The position numbers and the translations under genes are program-made. This document shows, in pieces, positions 8,530-17,576 of a stretch of DNA of 64,000 bases (position 1 is its first letter; each line of letters begins with the position of its first letter). The notes beneath the pieces are model-generated. The model had not been told where the DNA came from, did not search any database, and saw nothing but the letters and a program-made list of their open reading frames with translations. This DNA comes from Devosia sp. Root635 (GTDB taxonomy: Bacteria; Pseudomonadota; Alphaproteobacteria; Rhizobiales; Devosiaceae). The stretch spans positions 63,071 to 127,070 of the forward strand of contig NZ_LMGZ01000012.1 of NCBI RefSeq assembly GCF_001427605.1. Direction: 5' to 3'.

Positions 8530-10197
8530 TTAGCCGACCAGCACCGGATGGGTGCAACGAACGCCATACACGGTGACATCGGCTTCGCCCAGCGACAGGC
8601 CCACTGCTTCGAGCAGCCGGGCCAGGGCGAGGTCGAGCGTCGGGGTCAGCGGCATGAGGATGGTCTTGAGCAGGCTGGTGAGGCTGGTCAGATTCAGCCC
8701 CAGGCCGAGTATGGGTACGTTCAGCACCAGGTTGCCCAGCAGCGAGCCGGTCAGCGAACTCACCATGGTCGTGGTCGTGGCGGTCTTGACGGCGCCGGCG
8801 GCGATATCGCTCGCGGAAAAGCCAAGCGGGATCGGCGTGGTCTGGGCGACTTCGACCAATGAGGAGGCCAGCACCCGCAAGACGGTGATGCCGAGCAGCC
8901 TGACTTCGACCAGCGGCGCCGGGCCGATAACGGGCGTGGTGTTGAAATTGCCGAAGCTGGCGGCATCGACCTCGCCGATCATCAATCGCAATATGCCGGG
9001 CCGGGTGAGAATGGTGGCGCTGCCCGACGGGGCCGCAGCGGTGGGGCAGGCCGCGGCGCCGACAACGGCCTCGGCCTCGGCCAGTTCGAGATAGATGGGC
9101 AACCGGATCGGGGCGCCGGCCAGCGCGCCGCTGCCGGCCATTTCGGCGACAAGGCGCAGGCGAAGCTGGCTGGTGCGAACCACGGTGCCCATGCCGCCAA
9201 TGGCGAACCAGGCGCCGCCCTGTGGCGGCTCGCCCACTGCAAGGCTGGCGGTGATCCCGATCAGGCCGGGGATGCCGGCGGTCAGCGCCAGCGATATCTG
9301 GCGGTTGCCGTCGCCGAGCGCGGCGCTGGCCGTCAGCAGGTCCAGCGCCGAAATGGCGGTAAAGACTCCTTGCCCCGTGCCCGCCCCTATGGCCAGCGCC
9401 CCGAGGGCGCCGAGATCGAACAGTTTGCCCAGCGGCACGGCACCATTATGGCCGGCCGAGCCGGCCAGCTTGAGCATGGCGGTGCGCTCGACGCCGGTCA
9501 GCAGGTCGGCCAGGGCACCCGCCAGCGCGCCGTGATCGGCCTCGAGCGCCAGCAGCTCGTCATAGGTGCCGACGGTGACGCCGAGCCGGGTAGCCAGCGC
9601 ATCGAGGAAAGCGAAGGCATCGACCTGGGCGCCCAGCAGGTTCTGATAGTCGAGGACCGTCAGGGCGACGCTGGTGCCGAGCAGGCCGTTGAGCACCGCA
9701 TTGGCAATGCCGCCATCGAGGCTGGCAAGGCGCGAGCCGAGCGAGAACGAAACCTGCGGCGTGACCGAGGCGATGGCCGTGGCGCCCAGGGTGGGCGGCT
9801 CGGTCCAGCCGCGGGCGAAATGCAGCGCCCCCGGCCGCCCGAAGCGCACCGCCACGGCATTGAGCGGCGCCAGTCCCGGCGTGAAGCGATCGGCAGGGGC
9901 AATGGCGGGATCGGGATTGTAGTGGCCGGCGACCACGACCAGGCCGGCGCTGGAATCCACCGGCAGCAATCCGGCCTCGACCAGCACGTCGCGCGCCAAT
10001 GTCGTCGCGGCGGCGGGGTCGCTGGCCGCCGACAGGGCCGCCAGGTCCACCCCGTTCTGGATCATGCGGCGCTCGTGATAGAGCGAGGCGGCATCCACCG
10101 CAACGGCCGAGACCACGGCGGAAACGGCAAAGCCCATGGCGAAGAGCACCGCCATATTGGCGCGCGTATCGGCCCGGAAACGCTGCCACAGGCTCAT
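8530..10197 (-). CDS. TadG-like pilus assembly protein
   Basis: Protein of 555 aa with the TadG-like N-terminus: a short cytoplasmic part, one membrane segment (about residues 16-37, AVLFAMGFAVSAVVSAVAVD), then ASLYHERRMIQNGVDLAALS, the usual start of the secreted part. The remainder is a long Ala/Leu/Gly-rich exported domain, and no von Willebrand metal site is visible. The gene overlaps tadE by ATGA and is probably co-transcribed with it. TadE and TadG belong to Flp/Tad pilus loci, but no secretion ATPase or pilin is present in this window, so the pair is isolated from a main tad cluster. Confidence 0.75.
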   Translation of the reverse strand: MSLWQRFRADTRANMAVLFAMGFAVSAVVSAVAVDAASLYHERRMIQNGVDLAALSAASDPAAATTLARDVLVEAGLLPVDSSAGLVVVAGHYNPDPAIAPADRFTPGLAPLNAVAVRFGRPGALHFARGWTEPPTLGATAIASVTPQVSFSLGSRLASLDGGIANAVLNGLLGTSVALTVLDYQNLLGAQVDAFAFLDALATRLGVTVGTYDELLALEADHGALAGALADLLTGVERTAMLKLAGSAGHNGAVPLGKLFDLGALGALAIGAGTGQGVFTAISALDLLTASAALGDGNRQISLALTAGIPGLIGITASLAVGEPPQGGAWFAIGGMGTVVRTSQLRLRLVAEMAGSGALAGAPIRLPIYLELAEAEAVVGAAACPTAAAPSGSATILTRPGILRLMIGEVDAASFGNFNTTPVIGPAPLVEVRLLGITVLRVLASSLVEVAQTTPIPLGFSASDIAAGAVKTATTTTMVSSLTGSLLGNLVLNVPILGLGLNLTSLTSLLKTILMPLTPTLDLALARLLEAVGLSLGEADVTVYGVRCTHPVLVG

Positions 10198-10619
10198 ATG
10201 CCGCCCCGGCGGATGGTGGAGCTATAGGCGATCTGCTGGCTGGGCAGCGGCAGCGGCAAGGCAAGGTTCCAGATCGGCAGGTTGCCGGCGTCATAGGAGA
10301 GGACCACCCGGTAATGGTCGGGATCGCCGGGCTTGTCGCCGATGCTGACGCTGAGCCTGTTGGCGTCGATCAGCGCATAGCTGTCGGCATTCTGCGCGAG
10401 AAAATCGGCCACCAGCACATTGCGTTCGGTTTCGTCGAGCCCGGCAATGGCCGTGCGGGCTGCGTCGGCCGCCAGTTGCTGCAGCGAATGGGCGGCGCTG
10501 AAATAGATGCCATAGGCCAGCATGCCGGTCAGCAGCAGCAGGAAGACCGGCGTCAATATGGCGAATTCGACGGCCGATGTGCCGCGTCGGTCGCGGATAC
10601 AGGCAGCAATGATGCGCAT
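10194..10619 (-). CDS. TadE-family pseudopilin-like protein
   Basis: Protein of 141 aa with the TadE signature near the N-terminus: RRGTSAVEFAILTPVFLLLL followed by LTGMLAYGIYFSAAHSLQQL (residues 11-50). This gives one membrane helix with the conserved Glu of prepilin-like proteins. It would be inserted in the inner membrane and take part in Flp pilus or related surface assembly. It is the first gene of the two-gene unit with the TadG-like gene. A 374-base interval carrying a family A repeat separates it from the divergent cutC. Confidence 0.85.
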   Translation of the reverse strand: MRIIAACIRDRRGTSAVEFAILTPVFLLLLTGMLAYGIYFSAAHSLQQLAADAARTAIAGLDETERNVLVADFLAQNADSYALIDANRLSVSIGDKPGDPDHYRVVLSYDAGNLPIWNLALPLPLPSQQIAYSSTIRRGGI

Positions 10620-10731
10620 GGCAAATCCTCCGGACCCAGCATGCGCGGGACTGGCTCACGGGACGTGAGCGGATCGGTGCGGGTTAGTGCGGAGAGCGGA
10701 TGAGGAGATGACGGAGGAGACCGGGCTCGCT

Positions 10732-10912
10732 CCCACCCTCCCCCTTGAGGGGAGGGTAGCGACGCTAGGCCCGCAGGGCCGTAGCAGAGCTGGGGTGGGG
10801 GTGTCGTATACGCTGAGTTCGCGGAGCCCTTAACACCCCCACCCTGCTCGATCACGGACTTAGCTGACGCCAAGCCCTATCTCGCTTCCCTCCCCTCAAG
10901 GGGGAGGGTGGG
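10732..10912. repeat. Intergenic repeat family A, copy 3
   Basis: A 181-bp element with the same perfect 25-bp terminal inverted repeats as copy 1 (10732-10756 and 10888-10912). It also shares the inner GGGGTGGGGGTGTCG and CTTAGCTGA modules. It occupies most of the gene-free stretch 10620-10993 between tadE and cutC. Nothing else is recognised there apart from the space for the two divergent promoters. Confidence 0.85.
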
Positions 10913-10993
10913 TCCGGTGGTTGTGCCGCTATCATGCCCCTTGCCGCCATTGCCCTGTCACACTACCAATACCGTACCAATTGGAGACCACTC

Positions 10994-11752
10994 ATGAGCA
11001 AGCACCCGTTCAAGATCGAGATTTGTGTCGAGGGCATCGATGGCCTGGTGGCGGCGCAGACGGCGGGGGCCGACCGGGTGGAACTCTGCGCCAGCCTGCT
11101 CGAAGGCGGATTGACGCCGAGCCTGGGCGTGGTGCGCGAGGCTTTGCGCGTCGCCACCATTCCCTTCCACGTCATCATCCGCCCGCGCGGCGGCGACTTC
11201 CTCTATTCCGAGCTCGAATTCGCCACCATGATCGATGATGTCAAGGCGATGAAGGCGCTCGGCGTGGCCGGCGTGGTCATCGGCTGCCTGACGCCGGATG
11301 GCCGGATCGACGAGGCCCGCACCGCGGCGCTGGTCGAGGCCGCGCGGCCGCTCAAGGTCACCTGCCACCGCGCCTTCGACATGACGGCGGACTATCGCGA
11401 AGCCATCGAGGCGCTGGTGCGCTGCGGCGTCGACCGGGTGCTGACCAGCGGCCAGCGCGATACCGCCGTGGAAGGCATCGATATCCTCAAGGATACCCGG
11501 ACCATCGCTGACGGCCGCATCGTCATCATGGCCTGCGGCGCACTCGACGCCGGCAATATCGCCGGGATACGCCAGGCGACCGGCGTCGATGAAATGCACT
11601 TCGCGGCGCTCCACACCATCAAGAGCGGCATGGTGTTCCGCAATCCGCATGTCGGCATGGGCGGCACCGCCATCGAGCGGGAATACGAGATCACCCTGAC
11701 CGATGTGGATGCCGTGCGCGCCACGATTGCCGCGGCGCGCGCCGCCGGCTGA
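10994..11752 (+). CDS. cutC: CutC-family protein
   Basis: CutC of 252 aa, a full-length TIM-barrel protein. It was long annotated as a copper homeostasis protein, although direct copper handling is disputed in bacteria. Conserved pieces are EICVEGIDG, GADRVELCASLLEGGLTPS, IIRPRGGDFLYS, HRAFDMTAD and LTSGQRDTAVEG. ATG at 10994 was chosen because a GGAG site lies 8 bases upstream; a longer in-frame start would give a non-conserved leader. It stands alone, with aqpZ following 120 bases downstream in the same direction. Confidence 0.92.
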   Translation: MSKHPFKIEICVEGIDGLVAAQTAGADRVELCASLLEGGLTPSLGVVREALRVATIPFHVIIRPRGGDFLYSELEFATMIDDVKAMKALGVAGVVIGCLTPDGRIDEARTAALVEAARPLKVTCHRAFDMTADYREAIEALVRCGVDRVLTSGQRDTAVEGIDILKDTRTIADGRIVIMACGALDAGNIAGIRQATGVDEMHFAALHTIKSGMVFRNPHVGMGGTAIEREYEITLTDVDAVRATIAAARAAG

Positions 11753-11872
11753 AAATCCTGTGCTGACAGGACGCTCGCCGCTTGTCTGCGGCGGGATGTC
11801 GCAGGAAGGCTAAGCAAGTCGGGCCGTGATTCGGCGCCGGCATGGGAAGTCTTTCTGGAGAGACCAAGCGTC

Positions 11873-12529
11873 ATGAACAAACTGATTGCGGAATTCATCG
11901 GTACGGCCGTGCTGGTGCTGATCGGCTGCGGGGCAGCCGTTCTGGGTGGCGACGCCATCGGGCAGGTCGGCATCGCCTTTGCCTTTGGCCTGGCCATCGT
12001 GGCCATGGCCTATGCCATCGGCCCGATTTCGGGCTGCCACATCAACCCGGCGGTGAGCCTGGCGCTCTATATCGATGGGCGGCTCGAACTGATGAGCATG
12101 ATCCAGCATTGGGTGGCCCAGTTCGCCGGGGCGCTGGCCGGTGCACTGATCCTGTGGGCCATTGTCGGCAGCAATGCCAGCCTGGGGCAGAATGGCTGGG
12201 GTCCGGGCTATCTCGGGGAATATTCCATGCTGTCGGCGCTGATCTTCGAAGTGGTGTTCACCGCCATTTTCGTCGTGGTCATCCTGGGTTCGACCGGCGA
12301 ACGCGCCGCGCCGCATTTCGCCGGCCTCGCCATTGGCCTGACGCTGGTGGCCATTCATCTCGTCGGCATCCAGGTCACCGGCGTTTCGGTCAATCCGGCG
12401 CGCAGCTTCGGCCCGGCCATCCTGGTGGGCGGGGATGCCCTGGCCCAGCTCTGGCTGTTCATCGTCGCACCCCTGGCCGGCGGCGCCCTGGGCGGCCTGC
12501 TCTATCGCTTCAAGATCCTCAAGGTCTGA
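11873..12529 (+). CDS. aqpZ: Aquaporin Z
   Basis: Inner-membrane water channel of 218 aa with six helices and two half-helices. Both NPA motifs are present: HINPAVS (Asn58) and VNPARSFGPA. The selectivity filter looks water-specific: the His in the helix before the second NPA (VAIHL) and the Arg of NPAR match AqpZ rather than the glycerol channel GlpF. The gene stands alone between cutC and the ferric reductase gene, all on the plus strand. Confidence 0.93.
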   Translation: MNKLIAEFIGTAVLVLIGCGAAVLGGDAIGQVGIAFAFGLAIVAMAYAIGPISGCHINPAVSLALYIDGRLELMSMIQHWVAQFAGALAGALILWAIVGSNASLGQNGWGPGYLGEYSMLSALIFEVVFTAIFVVVILGSTGERAAPHFAGLAIGLTLVAIHLVGIQVTGVSVNPARSFGPAILVGGDALAQLWLFIVAPLAGGALGGLLYRFKILKV

Positions 12530-12596
12530 TGCAACCCCGCCGCCGGAGCCATCCGGCGGCCTTTCCTCGCGCGCGGCGCGGGGGTAGAACCCCGCC

Positions 12597-13376
12597 ATGG
12601 CCCGCTCCTTCCTTTTCGCGCAAGATTCCGCCGATGCCGCCACGACGCGGCTGATCGCGACAGCGGCGCAGGTCACCGGCTTCATGAAGGGCGAGCCCGG
12701 CGCGGCACGGCCGGGCTGGTATCGGCCCGGCGCCGACAACCAGGTCATGCTGGCCGAGTTGCATGCCGCGCTCGCCACCACCTATCCCTCGGCCGGCCCG
12801 GCCTTCTATGCCGTGCGGCTCTGGACCAACCTCATCTGGCAGCCCGCCTATCTTGCCGTCATCGCCGCCCATATCCATGGCGCCATGCCCGATCTCACCG
12901 GCCTCAGCCAGCAAAGGCGCGGCATCTATGTCGATGGCTATAGACTGGTTCCCGGCGCGCAGCAGACCGGCTCGGCCGAGATGCTGATCGAAAAGGCGGC
13001 GGCCCAGCTCAAGCCCATGGCAGCGACCATGCTCGGCGAGGTCAATCTGCTGGTCCGGCTCAAGCCCCTGCCGGCGCGTCGCCTGTTCGCCGACCGCATG
13101 CTGAGCCTGATGGTCTGGCTGGGCCAGCGCCGCCGCGACCTGCCGCCGGAGGCGATCGCGACCTATTCGGCGCAATGGCTGGACGCCCTGGGGCTGACCG
13201 GGCAGGGCGACCTGGAGCCGGTCGAGGCCGAGGGCCACCGGCTGCTCATCGTCAGGCGCAAGGGGTGCTGCCTCGATTATCGCATCGATCCTGATCGCTA
13301 CTGCGCCACCTGCCCCAAGCAGGACAACGGGATTCGCCTGGCGCGCCAGACCGCCAATGCACTGGCCGAGCTTTAG
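12597..13376 (+). CDS. FhuF-like siderophore ferric iron reductase
   Basis: Protein of 259 aa ending in the FhuF-type [2Fe-2S] ligand motif Cys-Cys-x10-Cys-x2-Cys (CCLDYRIDPDRYCATCPKQ, residues 224-242). FhuF reductases release iron from imported ferric siderophores in the cytoplasm. The rest is weakly conserved, as is normal for the family. No siderophore receptor or transporter is adjacent, so the link to iron rests on the cluster motif. The gene ends close to the convergent SH3-protein gene. Confidence 0.78.
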   Translation: MARSFLFAQDSADAATTRLIATAAQVTGFMKGEPGAARPGWYRPGADNQVMLAELHAALATTYPSAGPAFYAVRLWTNLIWQPAYLAVIAAHIHGAMPDLTGLSQQRRGIYVDGYRLVPGAQQTGSAEMLIEKAAAQLKPMAATMLGEVNLLVRLKPLPARRLFADRMLSLMVWLGQRRRDLPPEAIATYSAQWLDALGLTGQGDLEPVEAEGHRLLIVRRKGCCLDYRIDPDRYCATCPKQDNGIRLARQTANALAEL

Positions 13377-13434
13377 TCACACATCGGGCGTGTCGATGCT
13401 AACAGTGTGTTAGCATTTTCGGGTGGGTTGCCAA

Positions 13435-14001
13435 CTAGTCGAACACTTCGTCGGGGTAGACGCCCCAGAGCTCTTCCTGGCGCAGATAGCCGGAATAGAC
13501 GCTGCCGGGCTGGCCGGTGGCGCTGACCTGGCACCAGGTGCCATCGCATTCCGATATGGTCACCTTGAGCCCGGCCCCGAGCCGGGCGCGGGTGCCGGAT
13601 TCGTCCGACTGGCTGGCGCGCAGGGCGATTTCGCCATTGGCAATCAGCGGGGTCACATAGCCGGCGCGCGTGCCTGCCAGCAGGTTCTGATGGATCCAGC
13701 CTTCGTCGCCATCGACATCGCGAACCTTGCGCCAGGTATCGAATTCCTGGACGATTTCCACCGGAATGCCCGACTGGAGGTAGGTCCAGGCGATATCGTA
13801 TTTCTGACCGGGACCGACCCGTACATTGATCGGTTCGGAGCGGGTGCTGGCAAAGCGCGGCAAGGGCAGGCCGCTGGGATTGCCGGCTTGCGCCAAAGCC
13901 GGCGGCACCAGCAGCGCCAGTGCCAGCGCCGCCCAGAGCAGGCGGCGGCAAAGAGCCTCGAAGATGCGGCCAAAGGCGCCGCTGCTGGTCTTGTCAAACA
14001 T
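13435..14001 (-). CDS. Exported protein with two bacterial SH3 domains
   Basis: Protein of 188 aa. The N-terminus carries a Sec signal (RRLLWAALALALLVPPALAQ, residues 19-38). Two SH3-like domains follow: residues about 48-110 (PINVRVGPGQKYDIAWTYLQ, WRKVRDVDGDEGWIHQNLL) and 115-180 (IALRASQSDESGTRARLGAG, WCQVSATGQPGSVYSGYL). Such proteins act in the periplasm and may bind peptidoglycan. ATG at 14001 is chosen as the first start close to the signal peptide. It is divergent from the dehydrogenase gene. Confidence 0.8.
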   Translation of the reverse strand: MFDKTSSGAFGRIFEALCRRLLWAALALALLVPPALAQAGNPSGLPLPRFASTRSEPINVRVGPGQKYDIAWTYLQSGIPVEIVQEFDTWRKVRDVDGDEGWIHQNLLAGTRAGYVTPLIANGEIALRASQSDESGTRARLGAGLKVTISECDGTWCQVSATGQPGSVYSGYLRQEELWGVYPDEVFD

Positions 14002-14105
14002 GACTTTGCAGAACAAATGGAATTGCCCTATCACTAGCCAATGATCCTTAATGGGCGCTAAAGGGTGGGGTTTCCACATGTCGCCCACCCCCGATCCGGG
14101 ACTAT

Positions 14106-15137
14106 ATGACCAGCCATAAACCGCACATTCTCGTGACCCGGCGCCTGCCCGAGACCATCGAGGCGCGCATGGCGACGCTGTTCGAGACCCATGTCAACGA
14201 GGGCGACGTCAACCTGACCGGCGACGACATCATTGCCGGGCTCGAGGGGCAGGATGTGCTGGTCTCCTCGATTACCGACCGGATCGATGCCGCGCTTATC
14301 GCCCGCCTGCCCAAGAGCGTGCGGCTCATCGCCCAGTTCGGCAATGGCGTGGACAATATCGATATCGAGGCGGCCTGGGCGGCGGGGCTGACGGTCACCA
14401 ATACGCCCTCCGTCCTCACCGAGGATACGGCCGACATGGCCATGGTGCTGATGCTGGCTTTGCCACGGCGGCTGGTGGAAGGCACGCAGATGCTGGTGCG
14501 CGACGGGGTCTGGGCCGGCTGGTCGCCCACTTCGATGCTGGGCCATCGGCTGCGCGGCAAGGCGCTGGGCATTGTCGGCATGGGCCGCATCGGAACCGCG
14601 GTGGCGCAGCGGGCCAAGGCCTTCGGGCTCAACATCCATTACTTCTCGCGCAACCGGCGGCCGCCGGGGGTCGAGACCCCGCTCGAAGCCACCTATTGGC
14701 ACGATCTCGACGCCATGGTGGAGGCGGTGGACATCGTCTCGCTCCACACCCCGCATACGCGCGAAACCTTCCATATCCTCTCGGCCGAGCGCATTGCCCG
14801 CATGAAGCCGGGGAGCTTCGTGGTCAATGTCAGCCGGCCCGAACTGGTGGACGAGGTGGCGCTGGTGGATGCCATCGAAAGCGGGCATCTGAGCGGCGCG
14901 GCGCTCGACGTCTTCGAAAACAAGCGCGGCATCGATCCGCGCCTGCTGGCGCTGGCCGAGGCCAACAAGGTGGTTCTCACGGCCCATATGGCCTCGGCGA
15001 CGCTGGAAGCCCGCATCGAGATGGGCGAGACGGTCATCGTCAATATCCGTGCCTTCATGGACGGCCATCAGCCGCCGCATCGCGTGCTGCCCGAAGGCGT
15101 GCATGGCGGTCGAAGCAAGCTGCGCGACCAGGGCTGA
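14106..15137 (+). CDS. D-isomer-specific 2-hydroxyacid dehydrogenase (glyoxylate/hydroxypyruvate reductase-like)
   Basis: NAD(P)-dependent dehydrogenase of 343 aa. The Rossmann fingerprint GMGRIG lies in GKALGIVGMGRIGTAVAQRA. The catalytic triad is present: Arg in VVNVSRPELVDE, Glu in DVFENKRG and His in LTAHMAS. The usual ARG turn reads SRP here, a form also seen in rhizobial paralogues, so activity is likely. Glyoxylate or hydroxypyruvate reduction is the usual role of this branch, but the substrate is not certain. It is monocistronic, with a divergent SH3-protein gene upstream. Confidence 0.85.
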   Translation: MTSHKPHILVTRRLPETIEARMATLFETHVNEGDVNLTGDDIIAGLEGQDVLVSSITDRIDAALIARLPKSVRLIAQFGNGVDNIDIEAAWAAGLTVTNTPSVLTEDTADMAMVLMLALPRRLVEGTQMLVRDGVWAGWSPTSMLGHRLRGKALGIVGMGRIGTAVAQRAKAFGLNIHYFSRNRRPPGVETPLEATYWHDLDAMVEAVDIVSLHTPHTRETFHILSAERIARMKPGSFVVNVSRPELVDEVALVDAIESGHLSGAALDVFENKRGIDPRLLALAEANKVVLTAHMASATLEARIEMGETVIVNIRAFMDGHQPPHRVLPEGVHGGRSKLRDQG

Positions 15138-15310
15138 CTACGCGATCGCGGGGCGGGAGTGTTGCAGCAAATACCCATATGCTTGCTGTAGTAGACCCGG
15201 TGCAGGCCGCCCCCTTGCCTGATCGTGGCGCGCCGCATAGTTCTGCGGCGTCAGGCATCCATCGGGGGAAGGTGCCGCGACCCATGTCCAGGTTTCGGGT
15301 GGAGCCCGCC

Positions 15311-15973
15311 ATGCCATTGCCCCGCAACATCCTCAGCCTTGCCGGCCTGCCGATGCTGTTCGCGCTGCTGACCCTGCCGGTCGCGGCGCAAATCCGTAGC
15401 GAACCGCCACTCGCGGCGGCGGATGGCGGGCTGGTACTGACCACAATGGGCCAGCGCCTCCACCTGCCGGCGCCGGACTGGGTCGCCGCCAACATCGAGG
15501 GCGAGGCCGTGCTGTCATCCTTCGAAGCGGTCTTCCGCTCCGGCGATGTCGAGGCCGATCTCGAGCTTTACGGCAATGGTGCGGTCTATGCGCTGGCCAC
15601 CACGCGCTATGGCGCCCATGTGGTGCGCGATGCCGAAGCCGTGCCCGCCAGCTATCGCGACGCGGTTGTCGATGGCTTCGGGCGCGCCTGCGTGCCCGGC
15701 CTCGTCGCCTTCATCCAGTTGGGCGACGATCCTGATGACGTGCTGGCGCCGCTATTGCTGGTCTGCGGCGCGCAGACGGCAGATACCCGGCATGGCGAGA
15801 TCATGGCGATCAGCCTGAGCAAATCGGAAGCGGGCCTTGCCATTGTCCACCAGCAATGGCGCGGCGCCGCCTTCGATCCAGCCAGGGCCGAGGACTGGCC
15901 GGCCGCACCCGAGGCGATCGAAGCGCGGGCCCGTGCGCTGCAGGCCGGAACCACGCTGACCCTGGCCGATTGA
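15311..15973 (+). CDS. Hypothetical periplasmic protein
   Basis: Exported protein of 220 aa with a signal peptide ([20 protein letters not shown], cleavage after VAAQ). The mature part has no motif I recognise; it contains two cysteines (ACVPG and LLVCGAQ) that could form a disulfide. ATG at 15311 is preferred because GGAG lies about 8 bases upstream and the signal peptide starts at once; ATG at 15284 would add nine residues. It precedes rbfA by 31 bases on the same strand. Confidence 0.6.
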   Translation: MPLPRNILSLAGLPMLFALLTLPVAAQIRSEPPLAAADGGLVLTTMGQRLHLPAPDWVAANIEGEAVLSSFEAVFRSGDVEADLELYGNGAVYALATTRYGAHVVRDAEAVPASYRDAVVDGFGRACVPGLVAFIQLGDDPDDVLAPLLLVCGAQTADTRHGEIMAISLSKSEAGLAIVHQQWRGAAFDPARAEDWPAAPEAIEARARALQAGTTLTLAD

Positions 15974-16004
15974 CGGCGGCGCGGCGAGGGCATATCTCCC
16001 CGCA

Positions 16005-16409
16005 ATGAGCAAAGACAACAAACCAACCGGCCCCAGCCAGCGCATGCTGCGCGTCGGCGAACTGGTGCGCCACGCGCTGGCCGCCATGTTCGCGCGGGGC
16101 GAAATCGAGGACGATGCGCTGCGCGGTTCGGTCATCACCGTGCCCGAAGTGCGCATGACGCCCGACCTCAAGATCGCCAATGCCTATGTCATGCCGCTGG
16201 GCGGCCAGCATGCCGAGGAAATCGTCGCGGCCCTCAACCGGCACCGCAAATTCGTGCGCGGCCGCGTGGCGCCGCAGATCAACATGAAATATGCGCCCGA
16301 AATCCGCTTCTATGTCGACGACACCTTCGAGGAAGCCGGGCGCATCGATGCGCTGCTGCGCTCGGACAAGGTGCAGCGCGACCTCGACGATGACGGCGAG
16401 GCCGAGTGA
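16005..16409 (+). CDS. rbfA: Ribosome-binding factor A
   Basis: RbfA of 134 aa, which binds the 30S subunit and assists maturation of the 5' end of 16S rRNA. Family features include [39 protein letters not shown] and [20 protein letters not shown]. The acidic C-terminal tail is usual. It overlaps truB by GTGA, the classic rbfA-truB pairing. The normally linked infB is not in the window; the upstream neighbour is an unrelated periplasmic protein. Confidence 0.95.
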   Translation: MSKDNKPTGPSQRMLRVGELVRHALAAMFARGEIEDDALRGSVITVPEVRMTPDLKIANAYVMPLGGQHAEEIVAALNRHRKFVRGRVAPQINMKYAPEIRFYVDDTFEEAGRIDALLRSDKVQRDLDDDGEAE

Positions 16410-17311
16410 ACGACAAACCCAAACGCATCAAGCGCGCCATTTCCGGTTGGGTGGTGCTCGATAAGCCTTATGACATGACGTCCACCCAAGCCGTGGGCAA
16501 GGTCCGCTGGCTGTTCAGCGCCGCCAAGGCGGGCCATGCTGGCACGCTCGACCCGCTGGCGACGGGCATCTTGCCGATCGCTTTGGGCGAGGCGACCAAG
16601 GCGGTGCCCCAGGTGCAGGACGGCACCAAGATCTACCGCTTCGCCATCAAATGGGGCAGCGCCACCACCACCGACGATGCCGAAGGCGAGGTGGTTTCCA
16701 CCTCGGATATACGGCCGGAGCGGGCGGCGCTGGAAGCGGTGCTGCCGGCTTTCACCGGCACCATAATGCAACGCCCGCCGATCTATTCGGCGCTCAAGGT
16801 GGATGGCGAGCGCGCCTATGACCTGGCGCGGGCGGGCGAGGCGGTGGACTTGCCGCCGCGCGCGATCGACGTCGATGCAATCGAGCTGATCGAACATGGC
16901 GGCGAGCAATCCGTGCTCGAAGTCACCTGCGGCAAGGGCACCTATGTCCGCTCTCTGGCCCGCGATATTGCCGAGGCTCTGGGGACGCGCGGCCATGTGA
17001 GCGTGCTGCATCGCGCCGCCGTGGGACCATTCCACGACCAGGATGCGCTGACCATCGACCGGCTCGAGGCGCTTTCGCTGGAAGAGCGCGACGCGTTGCT
17101 GAAGCCCGTGGCGGCCGGCTTTGCCGGCCTGCCGGAAATCCGTCTCGATGCGCAGCAGGCAAATGCGGTGCGGCATGGCAATGCAGTGCTGCTGACCGGG
17201 GCAGGATCGCCGGTATCGCTGGACGAATGCTGGGTGAGCTTCCGGGGCGAAGTGCTGGCGACGGGCTGGGTGGAATTCGGCCAGTTCAAATGCCGGCGCG
17301 TGTTCAACTGA
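16406..17311 (+). CDS. truB: tRNA pseudouridine(55) synthase
   Basis: TruB of 301 aa modifies U55 of tRNA. The catalytic Asp49 lies in [11 protein letters not shown], preceded by [27 protein letters not shown] and [20 protein letters not shown] are further family motifs. It starts with GTG at 16406, overlapping the rbfA stop. An rpsO gene often follows truB, but here a repeat element follows instead. Confidence 0.95.
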   Translation: MNDKPKRIKRAISGWVVLDKPYDMTSTQAVGKVRWLFSAAKAGHAGTLDPLATGILPIALGEATKAVPQVQDGTKIYRFAIKWGSATTTDDAEGEVVSTSDIRPERAALEAVLPAFTGTIMQRPPIYSALKVDGERAYDLARAGEAVDLPPRAIDVDAIELIEHGGEQSVLEVTCGKGTYVRSLARDIAEALGTRGHVSVLHRAAVGPFHDQDALTIDRLEALSLEERDALLKPVAAGFAGLPEIRLDAQQANAVRHGNAVLLTGAGSPVSLDECWVSFRGEVLATGWVEFGQFKCRRVFN

Positions 17312-17312
17312 C

Positions 17313-17446
17313 CTTATTCCTCTCCCCGTCGGGGAGAGGGTGGATCGGCCGGAGGTCGAGACGGGTGAGGGGTATTTCTCTCACCCACCGAGTCCCCCTC
17401 ATCCGGCGCTGCGCGCCACCTTCTCCCCGACGGGGAGAAGAATAAG
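17313..17446. repeat. Intergenic repeat family C, copy 1
   Basis: A 134-bp element with near-perfect terminal inverted repeats of about 25 bases, beginning CTTATTCCTCTCCCCGTCGG on the left and ending in the inverse on the right (one mismatch). It begins two bases after the truB stop, and its hairpins could also end truB transcription. Confidence 0.8.
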
Positions 17447-17472
17447 AAAAGGCGGGACTTTCGCCCCGCCTC
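17446..17472 (-). terminator. Rho-independent terminator of the micro-protein operon
   Basis: Read on the minus strand, a GC stem (GGCGGG / CCCGCC) with a short loop is followed by TTTTC. It lies 8 bases past the stop of the 25-aa gene. Confidence 0.65.
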
Positions 17473-17479
17473 CATCTTC

Positions 17480-17557
17480 CTACCTGAGGAAGAAAATGAT
17501 GATGATGATCAGCCAGATCGGCACGCCGAGCAGCCAGAGACCGAGAGCACGAAACAT
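17480..17557 (-). CDS. 25-aa hydrophobic membrane micro-protein
   Basis: Very short frame: ATG at 17557, stop TAG at 17480, 25 residues. It reads MFRALGLWLLGVP then IWLIIIIIFFLR. One membrane helix with a Pro kink and a basic last residue is predicted. An AGGA ribosome site lies about 8 bases upstream, and a terminator follows closely, so it looks translated. It is 19 bases downstream of the 296-aa membrane protein gene and probably shares its transcript. Its function is unknown; short single-helix proteins often bind and modulate membrane partners. Confidence 0.6.
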   Translation of the reverse strand: MFRALGLWLLGVPIWLIIIIIFFLR

Positions 17558-17576
17558 GGTGTTTTCCTTTCCCTGA